This document shows, piece by piece, positions 9,972 through 18,645 of a stretch of DNA of 64,000 nt. The DNA is from Opacimonas immobilis (lineage in GTDB: Bacteria; Pseudomonadota; Gammaproteobacteria; Enterobacterales; Alteromonadaceae): contig NZ_CP182485.1 in NCBI RefSeq assembly GCF_048282545.1, forward strand, positions 310,001 to 374,000, in the 5' to 3' direction. A model generated the notes under the pieces. That model was not told the DNA's origin and searched no databases. It saw only the letters and a program-made list of their open reading frames with translations. Every line of letters starts with the position of its first letter. The stretch's first letter is position 1. Made by a program: the position numbers and the translations under genes.

Positions 9972-10528
9972 AAATAAAGGTATTCCCTTGCTTTATATTC
10001 ATTGGGTTGCTCAGCGGTTGCAGTACCGATGTAACCGACCTAGAGGTATTTTTAGAGAGCGCCAAAACTCAACCATCTGCTCCAGTTACCCCTTCACCCG
10101 GATTTGTTTCAGTGCCTAGTGTGCAATACGAGGTAAAACACTTACGCAGTCCTTTTGCGCAACTAGCGCAAGCGGCCCAAGTCGAGTCGGCAAAACGACT
10201 CAAAAACTGTTTAACACCTGATTTTACTCGTAGCAAAGATCCTCTAGAAGTCTACGGCATCGATGCGATTCAACTACAAGGCACTATCCAGTTGCAAGAT
10301 GAAACCGGCGTCACGCAAAGACATTATGCATTACTCACGACCAACGATGGTCAAGTGCATAAAGTCCAAAACGGGGATTTCATTGGGCTATATCATGGCA
10401 AAATCATTGCTGTCGATAAAAGTAGTATCACGGTCAGACAAATGATCCCTGATGGAACAGGTTGTTTTATTCAACAAAGTACCACCATAACTCTAAATAA
10501 CCTCCAGCTGGAGCAAGACAATGTTTAG
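9968..10528 (+). CDS. pilP: Type IV pilus assembly lipoprotein PilP
   Basis: A 186-residue lipoprotein: the N-terminal signal has the lipobox LLSGC, with Cys18 as the predicted lipidated residue. A proline-rich unstructured linker follows, then the C-terminal beta-sandwich with GIDAIQLQGTIQ and the region DGQVHKVQNGDFIG, as expected for the domain that docks onto the N-terminal part of PilQ. It bridges PilNO to the outer-membrane secretin. It overlaps pilO by 4 nt and pilQ by 8 nt. Confidence 0.94.
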   Translation: MKIKVFPCFIFIGLLSGCSTDVTDLEVFLESAKTQPSAPVTPSPGFVSVPSVQYEVKHLRSPFAQLAQAAQVESAKRLKNCLTPDFTRSKDPLEVYGIDAIQLQGTIQLQDETGVTQRHYALLTTNDGQVHKVQNGDFIGLYHGKIIAVDKSSITVRQMIPDGTGCFIQQSTTITLNNLQLEQDNV

Positions 10529-12182
10529 ATTTTCCGTTTTTTTTGGCTCATTGATTGCAGCCCTGGCATTGTTTGCTGCACCAATTTTCGCTAATACATT
10601 ATTAGGAGTGGATTACAAACGCTTAAATGATCAAGCTGGACAAATAACTCTGACTTTTTCGGAATTGCCTCCAAGAGTCAATCAGGTGAGCGAAGCTACA
10701 CAGACCTCTCTGACATTTCGCAACACCTCAATGGCACCAGAACAACTGGTACACATTGACGTGTCTCAGTTTGCCACCTTTGTTGATGCCTTGGAAACCT
10801 TCCAAGAATCCGGTTCAGCCAAACTCGTCATTAGCCATCAAAAAGCCGCAACAATTAATCAGAATCAAAACGGTAATCAACTCTTGATAGATGTGATTGC
10901 CAAACCAGAGCAGGCGTTGACTGCACAACTTGTCGCTGGTTATAGCGGTAAGCCGATTTCGTTGGATTTTCAGGATGTGCCGGTTCGTCAAGTCCTGCAA
11001 ATTATTGCGCAAATCAATGGCTTTAACTTAGTCACAACCGATACCGTCAATGGTGCTGTAACGTTGAACTTAAATAATGTGCCATGGGATCAAGCGTTGG
11101 ATATGATCCTAAATATCCGAGGGTTAGACAAACGAATCCAAGGCAATATCTTACTCATTGCGCCTCGAGATGAGCTCAATGCGCAAGAAGCCGCTGAGCT
11201 ACAAGCGCAACAACAAGTCCAGAAGTTAGTCCCTCTTAGCAACAAAAACATTGCCGTCAATTATGCCAAAGCATCGGATTTGGCCACTCTGTTGCGCTCG
11301 GCTAACGGCGGTCTTTTGTCATCACGCGGTTCTGTGGCAGTTGATGAACGCACCAACACCTTATTGCTCAGAGATACCAATGACTCGATCGCCGCGATTG
11401 AAACCCTCCTTGCAACTCTGGACGTACCGGTAAAACAGGTCAGAATTGAATCTCGCATGGTCACGGTCAGAGACAACTTAGATAAACAATTGGGTGTACA
11501 GTGGGGTCTCACTGCCCAAAATGGGAGTTTTCGTACTGCGGGTAGCGCGGCGGCAAATAATGCCACAACCATTGGTGGTGAAACGGATTTATCGCAACGC
11601 CTTAATGTCAGTCTTCCTGTCACTTCGCCCGCTGGACGCATTGGCTTGCAAGTAGCTAAACTCATGGACGGGACGATTTTAGACCTTGAACTTTCCGCGT
11701 TAGAAAGTGAAAACAAAGGTGAAATCATTGCCAGTCCACGCATTACCGTGGCCAATCAGCAAGAAGCATACATAGAGCAAGGAACTGAAATCCCTTATGT
11801 CCAAGCGACCTCTTCAGGAGCAACGTCGGTAGAATTCAAAAAAGCCGTACTTAGCCTAAAAGTCACGCCACATATCACACCGGACAATCGGATTATTTTG
11901 GATCTGACGGTCACGCAAGATACCCGAGGAGAAACGGTTACCACTCCCACTGGGCCTGCGGTAGCAATTGATACTCAAGAGATCAAAACTCAAGTATTGG
12001 TGCAAAATGGCGAAACGGTCGTGTTAGGCGGTATTTTTCAGCAAATAAACACAGACGATGTGGCCAAAGTCCCAGTCTTAGGCGATATGCCGATTGTGGG
12101 TAGGCTGTTTAAAAACGAAGTCAATATTGAACAAAAACGTGAGTTATTGATCTTTGTTACACCTAAAATTATCACAGATTAA
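10521..12182 (+). CDS. pilQ: Type IV pilus secretin PilQ
   Basis: A 553-residue outer-membrane secretin forming the channel for the pilus fibre. There is a signal peptide (about 1-24), one AMIN domain (about 28-115), an STN/N0 domain (SLDFQDVPVRQVLQIIAQ, about 145-200), an N1-type ring domain (AVNYAKASDLATLLRS) and the secretin core with IASPRITVANQQEAYIEQG and the C-terminal VPVLGDMPIVGRLF signature. It is shorter than the Pseudomonas protein (about 700 residues) because only one AMIN domain is seen. It is the last gene of pilMNOPQ; aroK follows after 163 nt, a common arrangement. Confidence 0.95.
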   Translation: MFRFSVFFGSLIAALALFAAPIFANTLLGVDYKRLNDQAGQITLTFSELPPRVNQVSEATQTSLTFRNTSMAPEQLVHIDVSQFATFVDALETFQESGSAKLVISHQKAATINQNQNGNQLLIDVIAKPEQALTAQLVAGYSGKPISLDFQDVPVRQVLQIIAQINGFNLVTTDTVNGAVTLNLNNVPWDQALDMILNIRGLDKRIQGNILLIAPRDELNAQEAAELQAQQQVQKLVPLSNKNIAVNYAKASDLATLLRSANGGLLSSRGSVAVDERTNTLLLRDTNDSIAAIETLLATLDVPVKQVRIESRMVTVRDNLDKQLGVQWGLTAQNGSFRTAGSAAANNATTIGGETDLSQRLNVSLPVTSPAGRIGLQVAKLMDGTILDLELSALESENKGEIIASPRITVANQQEAYIEQGTEIPYVQATSSGATSVEFKKAVLSLKVTPHITPDNRIILDLTVTQDTRGETVTTPTGPAVAIDTQEIKTQVLVQNGETVVLGGIFQQINTDDVAKVPVLGDMPIVGRLFKNEVNIEQKRELLIFVTPKIITD

Positions 12183-12345
12183 ACTTGAACATTGGCGCTA
12201 AGACTGAGATAATCTCGCGTCTCGAAAATTTCACGAGGAAATTGGCGTCATGGCTCGTAGCATGCCTACGGCGTGACATGTGCTGGGATTAAACATTACT
12301 GAGCCCCAAGCATTTCTTTCACATTCACAAGCGAATTATCCAGAT

Positions 12346-12861
12346 ATGGCTGAAAAACGTAATATCTTTTTAGTTGGTCCTATGGGTGCTGGCAAAAGCA
12401 CTATTGGTCGCCATCTAGCTGACGAGTTACATTTAGAGTTCTTCGATTCTGACCAAGAAATCGAGCGCAAAACTGGCGCTGATATCTCATGGATCTTTGA
12501 CATCGAAGGGGAAGATGGTTTCCGCAAACGCGAAGCAGAAATGATCAACGAGTTAACCGACCGCCAAGGTATTGTGCTTGCAACCGGTGGTGGTTCTATT
12601 ATCAATTCAGCAGTACGCAACCGTCTATCTGCCCGAGGTATTGTGGTCTATCTCAAAACAACCATTGATAAGCAGGTTGCCCGTACTCAGCGCGACAAAC
12701 GTCGTCCATTATTACAAGAAGACGATCCTGAAATCGTACTAACCAAGCTTGCCGAAGAGCGCAATCCATTATATGAAGAAGTCGCAGACTATATTGTCGA
12801 TACTGACGAGCAAAGCGCACGTGCGGTTGCCAATCAGATCATGCAAAAAATCGGTCACTAA
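12346..12861 (+). CDS. aroK: Shikimate kinase I
   Basis: A 171-residue P-loop kinase that phosphorylates shikimate at the 3-OH with ATP. The Walker A loop is GPMGAGKST, the shikimate-binding residues lie in FFDSDQEIE and GFRKREAEM, and ATGGGSI follows. An in-frame GTG lies 66 nt upstream, but the ATG at 12346 (MAEKRNIFLVGPMGAGKS) is preferred because it gives the normal AroK length and N-terminus. The 5' region 12183-12345 holds an 11-bp palindrome GAGATAATCTC at 12206-12216. aroB follows 28 nt downstream. Confidence 0.95.
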   Translation: MAEKRNIFLVGPMGAGKSTIGRHLADELHLEFFDSDQEIERKTGADISWIFDIEGEDGFRKREAEMINELTDRQGIVLATGGGSIINSAVRNRLSARGIVVYLKTTIDKQVARTQRDKRRPLLQEDDPEIVLTKLAEERNPLYEEVADYIVDTDEQSARAVANQIMQKIGH

Positions 12862-12889
12862 TATCGTTAAATTATGAGCAAAACGCCCC

Positions 12890-13957
12890 ATGCACACTCT
12901 TACCGTTGAACTTGGGGCGCGTAGCTACCCCATTATCATCTCTCCAGATTGCTTAAACCAAGCAACTATTTCACCTTTAGTGAAAACCAATAAAGTTGTC
13001 ATCGTCACGAACGAAACCATTGCGCCTTTGTATTTATCGCAAGTTGAAAACGCGTTGGACGGTTTTGCTGTATCGCATATCGTATTACCAGACGGCGAGC
13101 AATACAAAGACTTAACGCGCTTTGAGCAAATCCAGACGTTTCTACTCGAGCAACATGCCTCGAGAGATACTACGTTAATCGCTTTAGGCGGTGGGGTTAT
13201 AGGCGATCTAACTGGTTTTGCCGCGGCATGCTTTCAGCGCGGAATTGATTTTATCCAGATGCCAACGACATTGTTATCACAAGTCGACTCATCGGTTGGC
13301 GGTAAAACAGCCGTCAATCATCCGCTTGGCAAAAATATGATAGGCGCTTTTTATCAACCCAAAGCGGTGTTCATCGACCCTAAAACATTGAATACTTTGC
13401 CTGCAAGAGAATTTGCTGCCGGGATGGCCGAAGTTATCAAATACGGTGTGATTTACGATGGGGCATTTTTTGCCTGGTTGGAACAAAACACGGCCGCCCT
13501 GAAAGCCTTAGATTTACCAACCTTGCGCTATGCTATTGAGCGCTGTTGCGCCATTAAAGCCGAGATTGTGGCGCAGGACGAGCAAGAGCGTGGACTGCGT
13601 GCCTTGCTTAATTTAGGACATACGTTTGGTCATGCTATTGAAGCCGAAATGGGCTACGGCAACTGGTTACATGGTGAAGCCGTTGCAGCTGGTATTAATA
13701 TTGCCTCAAAAGTCGCTATGGCGCATAACATGGTGACTGCATCTGATTGTCAACGCATTGAAGCACTACTTGAGGCGTTTGACTTACCCATTGTCGGTCC
13801 TGAAGATATGAACTATCAAACCTATGTAAAACATATGGCACACGACAAAAAGGTACAGGCGGGTAATATACGCTATATTTTACCTACCGGTATTGGTTCG
13901 GCGATTGTTACCGACGCAGTGGATACTGAAATTTTGACACAAATTTTAGGTGCTTAA
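12890..13957 (+). CDS. aroB: 3-dehydroquinate synthase
   Basis: A 355-residue NAD- and metal-dependent enzyme that cyclises DAHP to 3-dehydroquinate, the second step of aromatic amino-acid synthesis. Motifs visible are LPDGEQYKDL, GGGVIGDLTGFAAA (NAD binding), PTTLLSQVDSSVGGKTAVNH (active site) and the metal ligands in GHTFGHAIE and LHGEAVAAG. It is of family length and follows aroK in the usual order. A hairpin terminator lies directly after its stop. Confidence 0.96.
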   Translation: MHTLTVELGARSYPIIISPDCLNQATISPLVKTNKVVIVTNETIAPLYLSQVENALDGFAVSHIVLPDGEQYKDLTRFEQIQTFLLEQHASRDTTLIALGGGVIGDLTGFAAACFQRGIDFIQMPTTLLSQVDSSVGGKTAVNHPLGKNMIGAFYQPKAVFIDPKTLNTLPAREFAAGMAEVIKYGVIYDGAFFAWLEQNTAALKALDLPTLRYAIERCCAIKAEIVAQDEQERGLRALLNLGHTFGHAIEAEMGYGNWLHGEAVAAGINIASKVAMAHNMVTASDCQRIEALLEAFDLPIVGPEDMNYQTYVKHMAHDKKVQAGNIRYILPTGIGSAIVTDAVDTEILTQILGA

Positions 13958-13967
13958 CCATAAAATG

Positions 13968-13986
13968 AGCCCCATCACACGGGGCT
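13968..13986 (+). terminator. Rho-independent-type terminator after aroB
   Basis: AGCCCC (13968-13973), loop ATCACAC, GGGGCT (13981-13986) form a GC-rich 6-bp stem 11 nt after the aroB stop codon. The following T-run is weak (TTATCCT), so termination may be partial. Confidence 0.6.
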
Positions 13987-13990
13987 TATC

Positions 13991-14122
13991 CTGATATCAC
14001 AACTACATGAATGACTTGATCACTTAATTCATTACTCGTCACAGCGAATTATTGTCATCGGCGAGACAGTCGCCGAGCTGCAATTATTGTACGAGCTCTA
14101 GGACTCAAGCTTAGAACAAAAT
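13991..14122 (+). pseudogene. damX: Degenerate N-terminal remnant of damX
   Basis: Read in the same frame as the SPOR gene that follows, this stretch gives LISQLHE, a TGA stop, then LDHLIHYSSQRIIVIGE and further residues, a TAG stop, and then DSSLEQN before the ATG at 14123. The LDHLIHYSSQRIIVIGE piece resembles the N-terminal strand of the AAA-type ATPase domain in DamX proteins of Vibrio and relatives (LxxLxxLxHFSSNLVxVSG), but the Walker loop and the rest of the ATPase domain are missing. Position between aroB and dam is exactly where damX belongs. I infer a decayed N-terminus with two in-frame stops and a large internal deletion; the alignment is from memory and by eye. Confidence 0.5.
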
Positions 14123-14518
14123 ATGTTCGATAATGACGTATTGTTCAGCTTGCCTAATAACGTTTGGTTATTGCAATTAGTCGGTGTGCAAGACCACGAT
14201 GCAATCATGCAATACGTTAAAACTCATGCCTTGCAGGATCAAACATGGCTGTATCAAACCCAAAAATTCAGAGGCAATTGGTATGCTCTGCTGCTCAATA
14301 TTGATTTTGCAACTAGGCAAGAGGCGCTCAGCATTGTAAACTCATTGCCACCAGAAATCATTGCTGCAGGCCCATTTGCTAAATCAAGTCTTGCAGTACA
14401 ACGTGAAATACTCGTAACTGATGAGAATAACCAAACACCGCGCATGTTTAAAATGGGCAGGTGGCAAAAAAAAGTTAGTTCCAGAGATCCAACGCTGTCT
14501 TCCAAAACGCGGCATTAA
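14123..14518 (+). CDS. Isolated SPOR-domain reading frame, C-terminal remnant of DamX
   Basis: A 131-residue frame. Residues about 10-95 look like a DamX-type SPOR domain (NNVWLLQLVGVQDHDAIMQY, then TWLYQTQKFRGNWYALLL), which binds denuded glycan strands at the division septum. Full DamX proteins have an N-terminal cytoplasmic or ATPase part and a transmembrane anchor; neither is present here, so the product would have no route to the periplasm. The last 36 or so codons extend past the SPOR fold and lie inside dam in another frame, indicating that the native stop codon was lost. There is no clear ribosome site. Probably a non-functional fragment of damX, though translation cannot be excluded. 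Confidence 0.55.
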   Translation: MFDNDVLFSLPNNVWLLQLVGVQDHDAIMQYVKTHALQDQTWLYQTQKFRGNWYALLLNIDFATRQEALSIVNSLPPEIIAAGPFAKSSLAVQREILVTDENNQTPRMFKMGRWQKKVSSRDPTLSSKTRH

Positions 14519-15248
14519 TCGCTTAATCGAGCCTTTTGTCGGTGGCGGTTCTGTTTGTTTAAATACAAGTTATGAATCGTACTTACTCAATGATATGAAT
14601 GCGGACTTGGTCGGTTTTTATCAAGCACTCAAATCTGACATTTCTCGTTATATCGATGCAACCAGTGATATGTTCACTCCAGAACACAATTCCGCAGAGT
14701 CTTATTATGCCTTACGAGATGAGTTTAATCAGTGTAGTGAACCATTTCGCCGCGCGTGCTTATTTTTGTATCTCAACCGTCATGGCTTTAATGGCTTGTG
14801 TCGTTATAACTCCAAAGGTGGTTATAACGTACCATTTGGCCGCTATAAAAAACCTTATTATCCTGAACCTGAACTACACCAAATGTCCGCCAAATTACAA
14901 TCGGCTCAGTTGATGCAAGGGGATTTTGCTGATGTCTTTGCACAAGCCCAAGAAGGTGATGTGATTTATTGTGATCCGCCGTACACCCCTCTTACGGTGA
15001 CCGCGCATTTTACTACTTATGCGGGGAATGCTTTTTCTCACTCAGAACAGATGCGTCTGGTTGAATGCGCTAAACGTGCTCAGCAAGATGGTATTACTAC
15101 CGTTATTTCCAATCACGATATTTCAGAAACCCGGCAACTTTACACGGAAGCCACTCGGATAAAACGCTTACAGGTTCATCGCTCAATTTCACGTCTCGCT
15201 CAAGGTAGGGTGAAAGTAAGGGAGTTGCTTGCGATCTATAGCGCTTAA
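14421..15248 (+). CDS. dam: DNA adenine methylase (GATC-specific)
   Basis: A 275-residue N6-adenine methyltransferase acting on GATC, involved in mismatch-repair strand choice and replication control. It has the N-terminal HRACLKWAGGK (SAM-binding region), FVGGGSVCLNT, and the catalytic DPPY at residues 185-188 in DVIYCDPPYTPLT. The ATG at 14421 gives the family-standard N-terminus but lies inside the upstream SPOR frame, giving a 98-nt out-of-phase overlap. Dam ends 5 nt from the convergent DUF2970 gene. Whether expression still depends on aroKB transcription is unclear given the terminator after aroB. Confidence 0.94.
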   Translation: MRITKHRACLKWAGGKKKLVPEIQRCLPKRGINRLIEPFVGGGSVCLNTSYESYLLNDMNADLVGFYQALKSDISRYIDATSDMFTPEHNSAESYYALRDEFNQCSEPFRRACLFLYLNRHGFNGLCRYNSKGGYNVPFGRYKKPYYPEPELHQMSAKLQSAQLMQGDFADVFAQAQEGDVIYCDPPYTPLTVTAHFTTYAGNAFSHSEQMRLVECAKRAQQDGITTVISNHDISETRQLYTEATRIKRLQVHRSISRLAQGRVKVRELLAIYSA

Positions 15249-15253
15249 TCAAG

Positions 15254-15451
15254 CTAACCTAACATTGCCTTGACCCAAACCACCAAGGTCGCAATGAAAC
15301 ACAATACAAAAATAACCCCAACAATGAGATAAGGCACAAAAGAATTTGCTTTAGCATCTTGTTCGTAATTAGCCTGGGATTGTACCCCGATGGCACTTGC
15401 CGCAACGGATTTGATAATTTGCCAAAGACTTGGTTTCACAATCGTTCTCAA
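15254..15451 (-). CDS. DUF2970 family small membrane protein
   Basis: A 65-residue protein with the conserved N-terminal pattern LWQIIKSVAASAIGVQS and one C-terminal transmembrane helix (about 39-62). This pattern matches the DUF2970 family of small proteobacterial membrane proteins, which has no established function. It lies 5 nt downstream of another minus-strand gene and so is likely its operon partner, and its stop is 5 nt from that of dam. Confidence 0.7.
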   Translation of the reverse strand: MRTIVKPSLWQIIKSVAASAIGVQSQANYEQDAKANSFVPYLIVGVIFVLCFIATLVVWVKAMLG

Positions 15452-15456
15452 AAAAA

Positions 15457-15852
15457 CTATTGCGTATTAGGACGGTTTGCCCCACCTGACGAATAATCAT
15501 TGTTATTATTCGGTGTGAGTAATTCGAGCAAATCAAGGTAATGAAATGTCCCTGAATTAGAATCAGAAAACACCCAATCCAACCAGCTTACTTCATTTTG
15601 TTTGGCGGCAAGACATTGATTGAGTTGTTTTTGAGCGGTTTGAGATAATTCTGCTGGTATGGAGGGACGAGTGATTGAACTTAATGGGTTAGACACCAAA
15701 GATGTCGAATGAACATCACTTATGGAAAACATGGAATCGGTCTGCAAAAAAGCATAGCAATCCTTGGTTTTGCTATGTGCCAAGTAAGAATCGATGCCTA
15801 CTACTGCAACCGCGAAAACCGCAAAGGCTACTACTTTATTTGAAATAACCAT
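15457..15852 (-). CDS. Hypothetical protein with N-terminal membrane segment
   Basis: Not recognised. The frame is open further upstream, but the ATG at 15852 is preferred because AGGACAGG stands just before it; this gives 131 residues. Residues 5-22 (KVVAFAVFAVAVVGIDSY) form a transmembrane or uncleaved signal segment. The rest is polar, with two cysteines (in KDCYAFLQ and NQCLAAK) that could pair in the periplasm, and an Asn/Gly-rich tail (TPNNNNDYSSGGANRPNTQ). It is followed within 5 nt by the DUF2970 gene. Existence of the gene is supported by the ribosome site and operon position; function is unknown. Confidence 0.6.
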   Translation of the reverse strand: MVISNKVVAFAVFAVAVVGIDSYLAHSKTKDCYAFLQTDSMFSISDVHSTSLVSNPLSSITRPSIPAELSQTAQKQLNQCLAAKQNEVSWLDWVFSDSNSGTFHYLDLLELLTPNNNNDYSSGGANRPNTQ

Positions 15853-15900
15853 AACCTGTCCTAGTTGAATATATGTATTAAGTATAAACCACTTTCCTAT

Positions 15901-15935
15901 AAAAACAAATGCTAGATGCGTGAACACCTAGCATT
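15901..15935 (-). terminator. Terminator after the TorF-like porin
   Basis: AATGCTAG (15908-15915) and CTAGCATT (15928-15935) form a perfect 8-bp stem with a 12-nt loop. Read on the minus strand the stem is followed by TTTGTTTTT (15901-15909), so it terminates the porin transcript arriving from 15972. Confidence 0.75.
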
Positions 15936-15971
15936 CGTTTAGTACACTTTTTAAACAAATAAGTTCAAAAA

Positions 15972-16592
15972 TTATAAGTCGAATGATTTACTCAAAGACA
16001 AGTACAAAGACTCAGAATCATCTAGGTCAGAACCGCTTACGACTAGACCTAAGCCTACATCAAACTCACCCACCGATGTACCGTAACCAAATTCAAAGTA
16101 TTCGCCTTCAGTGTCCTTACCAAAGAAACCAGCCGTCGCATACAGACCGTTTTCACCTGCAACCGTTAGGCCAACAAAATCATAATCTACGTCCATTTCG
16201 GCGCCTACTGGGCCATCCCATGTACCAACTGAATACTCAAGACTGAACATACCTGCGCTTAAACCAAAGTTAAACTCGTTATAAGCAGAATCAAAATCAC
16301 CTGTGTATTGATAGGTGGTATAGCCGATGCTACCACTTACTCCATCAGTGATGTCAAAACCGTACCCACCGTATAAATCGACTTCCAGACCATCTTCAAC
16401 TTCAGCAGTCCAAACGCCGGCATAAAAACCACCATTTTCATAATCAACACCCGCAGAGGCTGATGCAGATTCCGTTTGCTGGATTCCACGGAAGTGATAG
16501 TCAGATACAATGCCAACATTTGCAGACCAATCAGCCATAGCCGTTGTAGATAGTAAAGCAGCACCGATTACGGTTAATTTTGCTAGTTTCAT
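15972..16592 (-). CDS. TorF family putative porin
   Basis: A 206-residue outer-membrane beta-barrel candidate. The ATG at 16592 is chosen because GGAG lies 6 nt upstream; an ATG 12 nt earlier has no such site. A signal peptide (MKLAKLTVIGAALLSTTAMA) is followed by the family hallmark VGIVSDYHFRGIQQTESAS and alternating aromatic/Gly strands such as GGFYAGVWTAEVEDG. The mature protein is strongly acidic and ends in a C-terminal aromatic/Leu-rich strand (LYLSLSKSFDL). The family (TIGR02001 type) is named putative porin; its substrate is unknown. It is transcribed alone. Confidence 0.8.
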   Translation of the reverse strand: MKLAKLTVIGAALLSTTAMADWSANVGIVSDYHFRGIQQTESASASAGVDYENGGFYAGVWTAEVEDGLEVDLYGGYGFDITDGVSGSIGYTTYQYTGDFDSAYNEFNFGLSAGMFSLEYSVGTWDGPVGAEMDVDYDFVGLTVAGENGLYATAGFFGKDTEGEYFEFGYGTSVGEFDVGLGLVVSGSDLDDSESLYLSLSKSFDL

Positions 16593-16938
16593 GTGTTTCT
16601 CCATTGAGTAAAATTAAATTCTTAGCACTTATCGACAGTGCTTTAGAGGAATTGAGCAAATAAAGTTCGCCTTACGAAAAGTTATTCAAAATACGAGCCA
16701 ACTCTGTAAGCTGTTGTTTAATAAGAACTAAAACAATAAAATAAATAGATTTTTACATTTATTTAAACTCGCAAATGGCTTAATTGCACCAATATTGAGC
16801 ATAGCGCCCCATCCTAGCTCATCACCATAAGAGCGTTACATAACTTGTATTTACCTAAACTGAGATTGCATTTGGGATAAAGAGGTAATCTCGTGTAAAA
16901 TGCTAAAAATTTTTTTCCATATCCAAAAGGCCGGCCAG
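16593..16938. other. Intergenic region between divergent porin and rpe genes
   Basis: About 346 nt, AT-rich, no gene seen. Nearest to rpe there is a possible sigma-70 promoter: TTGGGA (16872-16877), 18 bp, TAAAAT (16896-16901). An inverted pair GAGATT (16862-16867) / AATCTC (16887-16892) brackets its -35 element. The porin promoter must lie in the left part but no convincing hexamers were found. Confidence 0.4.
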
Positions 16939-17613
16939 ATGAAACCCTACTTAATCGCCCCTTCCATATTGTCTGCAGATTTTGCTCGTCTTGGTGAAGA
17001 GGTTACCTCTGTCATCAATGCGGGTGCGGATGTTGTGCATTTCGATGTAATGGACAACCATTATGTCCCCAACCTTACTTTTGGCGCACCAATTTGTAAG
17101 GCATTGCGCAATTATGGCATTACTGCCCCGATTGACGTGCATTTAATGGTATCGCCAGTCGACAGTTTAATTGAACAGTTCATTACAGCCGGTGCAAGCA
17201 TGATCAGCTTTCACCCTGAAGCGTCGCAACACATTGACCGCAGTATAGAATTGATTAAGGCTGGTGGTTGCCAGGCTGGACTAGTGTTAAACCCTGCAAC
17301 ACCATTACACATTCTAGAACACGTATTATACAAACTGGATTACGTGTTATTAATGTCGGTTAATCCGGGCTTTGGCGGACAAAAATTCATCCCCCATACG
17401 TTGACCAAAATAGCGCAAGTGAAAGCATTGTGCGCTCAGGTGAATCCGGACATCCGCATTGAAGTCGATGGTGGAATTGGCCCTGCCAATATTGCAGAAG
17501 TGGCTGCTGCAGGTGCTGACATGTTTGTCGCAGGCTCGGCGATTTTTAATCAACCAGATTATAAGCAAGTGATATCGCAAATGCGCGAGCAACTTGCCAC
17601 TGTAACATCATAA
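16939..17613 (+). CDS. rpe: Ribulose-phosphate 3-epimerase
   Basis: A 224-residue TIM-barrel enzyme interconverting ribulose 5-phosphate and xylulose 5-phosphate in the pentose phosphate pathway. Motifs: APSILSADFARLGEEV, the metal/catalytic residues in HFDVMDNHYVPNLTFG and DVHLMV, and VNPGFGGQKFIP with VDGGIG. The frame opens earlier at 16900, but MKPYLIAPSILS is the conserved N-terminus and has AAAGG upstream. trpS follows after 12 nt; the gph gene that separates them in E. coli is absent. Confidence 0.96.
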   Translation: MKPYLIAPSILSADFARLGEEVTSVINAGADVVHFDVMDNHYVPNLTFGAPICKALRNYGITAPIDVHLMVSPVDSLIEQFITAGASMISFHPEASQHIDRSIELIKAGGCQAGLVLNPATPLHILEHVLYKLDYVLLMSVNPGFGGQKFIPHTLTKIAQVKALCAQVNPDIRIEVDGGIGPANIAEVAAAGADMFVAGSAIFNQPDYKQVISQMREQLATVTS

Positions 17614-17625
17614 GAGAAATAGAAC

Positions 17626-18630
17626 ATGACAAAACCTGTGGTATTAAGTGGCTGTCAGCCATCTGGACAACTTACAATTGGCAACTACATGGGAGCGCTC
17701 AAACAATGGGTTGCCATGCAAGAAACACATGATTGCTTGTACATGATTGTTGATTTGCATGCGATCACAGTGCGTCAAAATCCGGCTGATTTGACAGCTG
17801 CTTGTTTGGATGGCCTTGCGTTGTACCTGGCCTGCGGTATCGACCCACAAAAAAGCACGATTTTCATGCAATCGCACGTCCCTGAACACGCACAATTATC
17901 CTGGGTGCTAAACTGCTACACGCAAATGGGTGAGCTCAATCGCATGACCCAGTTCAAAGACAAATCTGCTAAAAACGAAAACAACATCAATGTCGGCTTA
18001 TACAGTTATCCCGTGTTGCAAGCAGCAGACATCTTGTTATACCAAGCCAATGAAGTACCTGTAGGTGAAGACCAAAAACAGCACCTTGAATTAACCCGAG
18101 ATATTGCCACGCGTTTTAATAATTTATACGGCGATGTCTTTACTTTACCTGAGCCTCATATTCCAAAAGCAGGTGCTCGAGTCATGAGCTTGCAAGAGCC
18201 GACCAAAAAGATGTCAAAGTCGGACGACAATCCTAATAACTTTATTGGATTATTAGAAGACCCCAAAAAAATCACTAAAAAAATCAAGCGTGCCGTGACC
18301 GACTCTGATGAGCAAGCGAACATTTATTTCGATCCTGAGAACAAAGCCGGTGTCTCGAATCTTTTGTCGTTATTATCGTGCACCACAGGTCGTAGTATTG
18401 ATGATTTGGTTCCTGAGTACACTGATAAAATGTACGGTCACCTCAAAAGCGATGTTGCAGATGCTGTTGTGAGCATGCTTGAGCCCATTCAAGCCCGCTT
18501 TGCAGAAATTCGCAGTGACCAAGCTTATTTGCAAGAAGTCATGCATCAGGGTGCCGAAAAAGCCTCTGCTCGAGCAGCAAAAACGCTCGCTGATGCTTAT
18601 CGTGCGCTGGGGTTCATTCCTGCCCAATAA
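17626..18630 (+). CDS. trpS: Tryptophanyl-tRNA synthetase
   Basis: A 334-residue class I aminoacyl-tRNA synthetase. The HIGH-type motif appears as TIGNYMGAL near residue 17 and the KMSKS loop as KKMSKSDDN near residue 193. The substrate-specific GEDQKQHLELTRDIA and NNL regions are also present, and the length equals that of E. coli TrpS. It follows rpe by 12 nt and precedes pabA by 15 nt, so the three genes are probably in one transcript. Confidence 0.97.
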   Translation: MTKPVVLSGCQPSGQLTIGNYMGALKQWVAMQETHDCLYMIVDLHAITVRQNPADLTAACLDGLALYLACGIDPQKSTIFMQSHVPEHAQLSWVLNCYTQMGELNRMTQFKDKSAKNENNINVGLYSYPVLQAADILLYQANEVPVGEDQKQHLELTRDIATRFNNLYGDVFTLPEPHIPKAGARVMSLQEPTKKMSKSDDNPNNFIGLLEDPKKITKKIKRAVTDSDEQANIYFDPENKAGVSNLLSLLSCTTGRSIDDLVPEYTDKMYGHLKSDVADAVVSMLEPIQARFAEIRSDQAYLQEVMHQGAEKASARAAKTLADAYRALGFIPAQ

Positions 18631-18645
18631 CACACGACACCAAAC

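Noticed and set aside
11261..11755. 164-residue open frame on the minus strand inside pilQ
   Set aside because: Antisense shadow of a well-supported secretin gene; no ribosome site and no recognisable domain.
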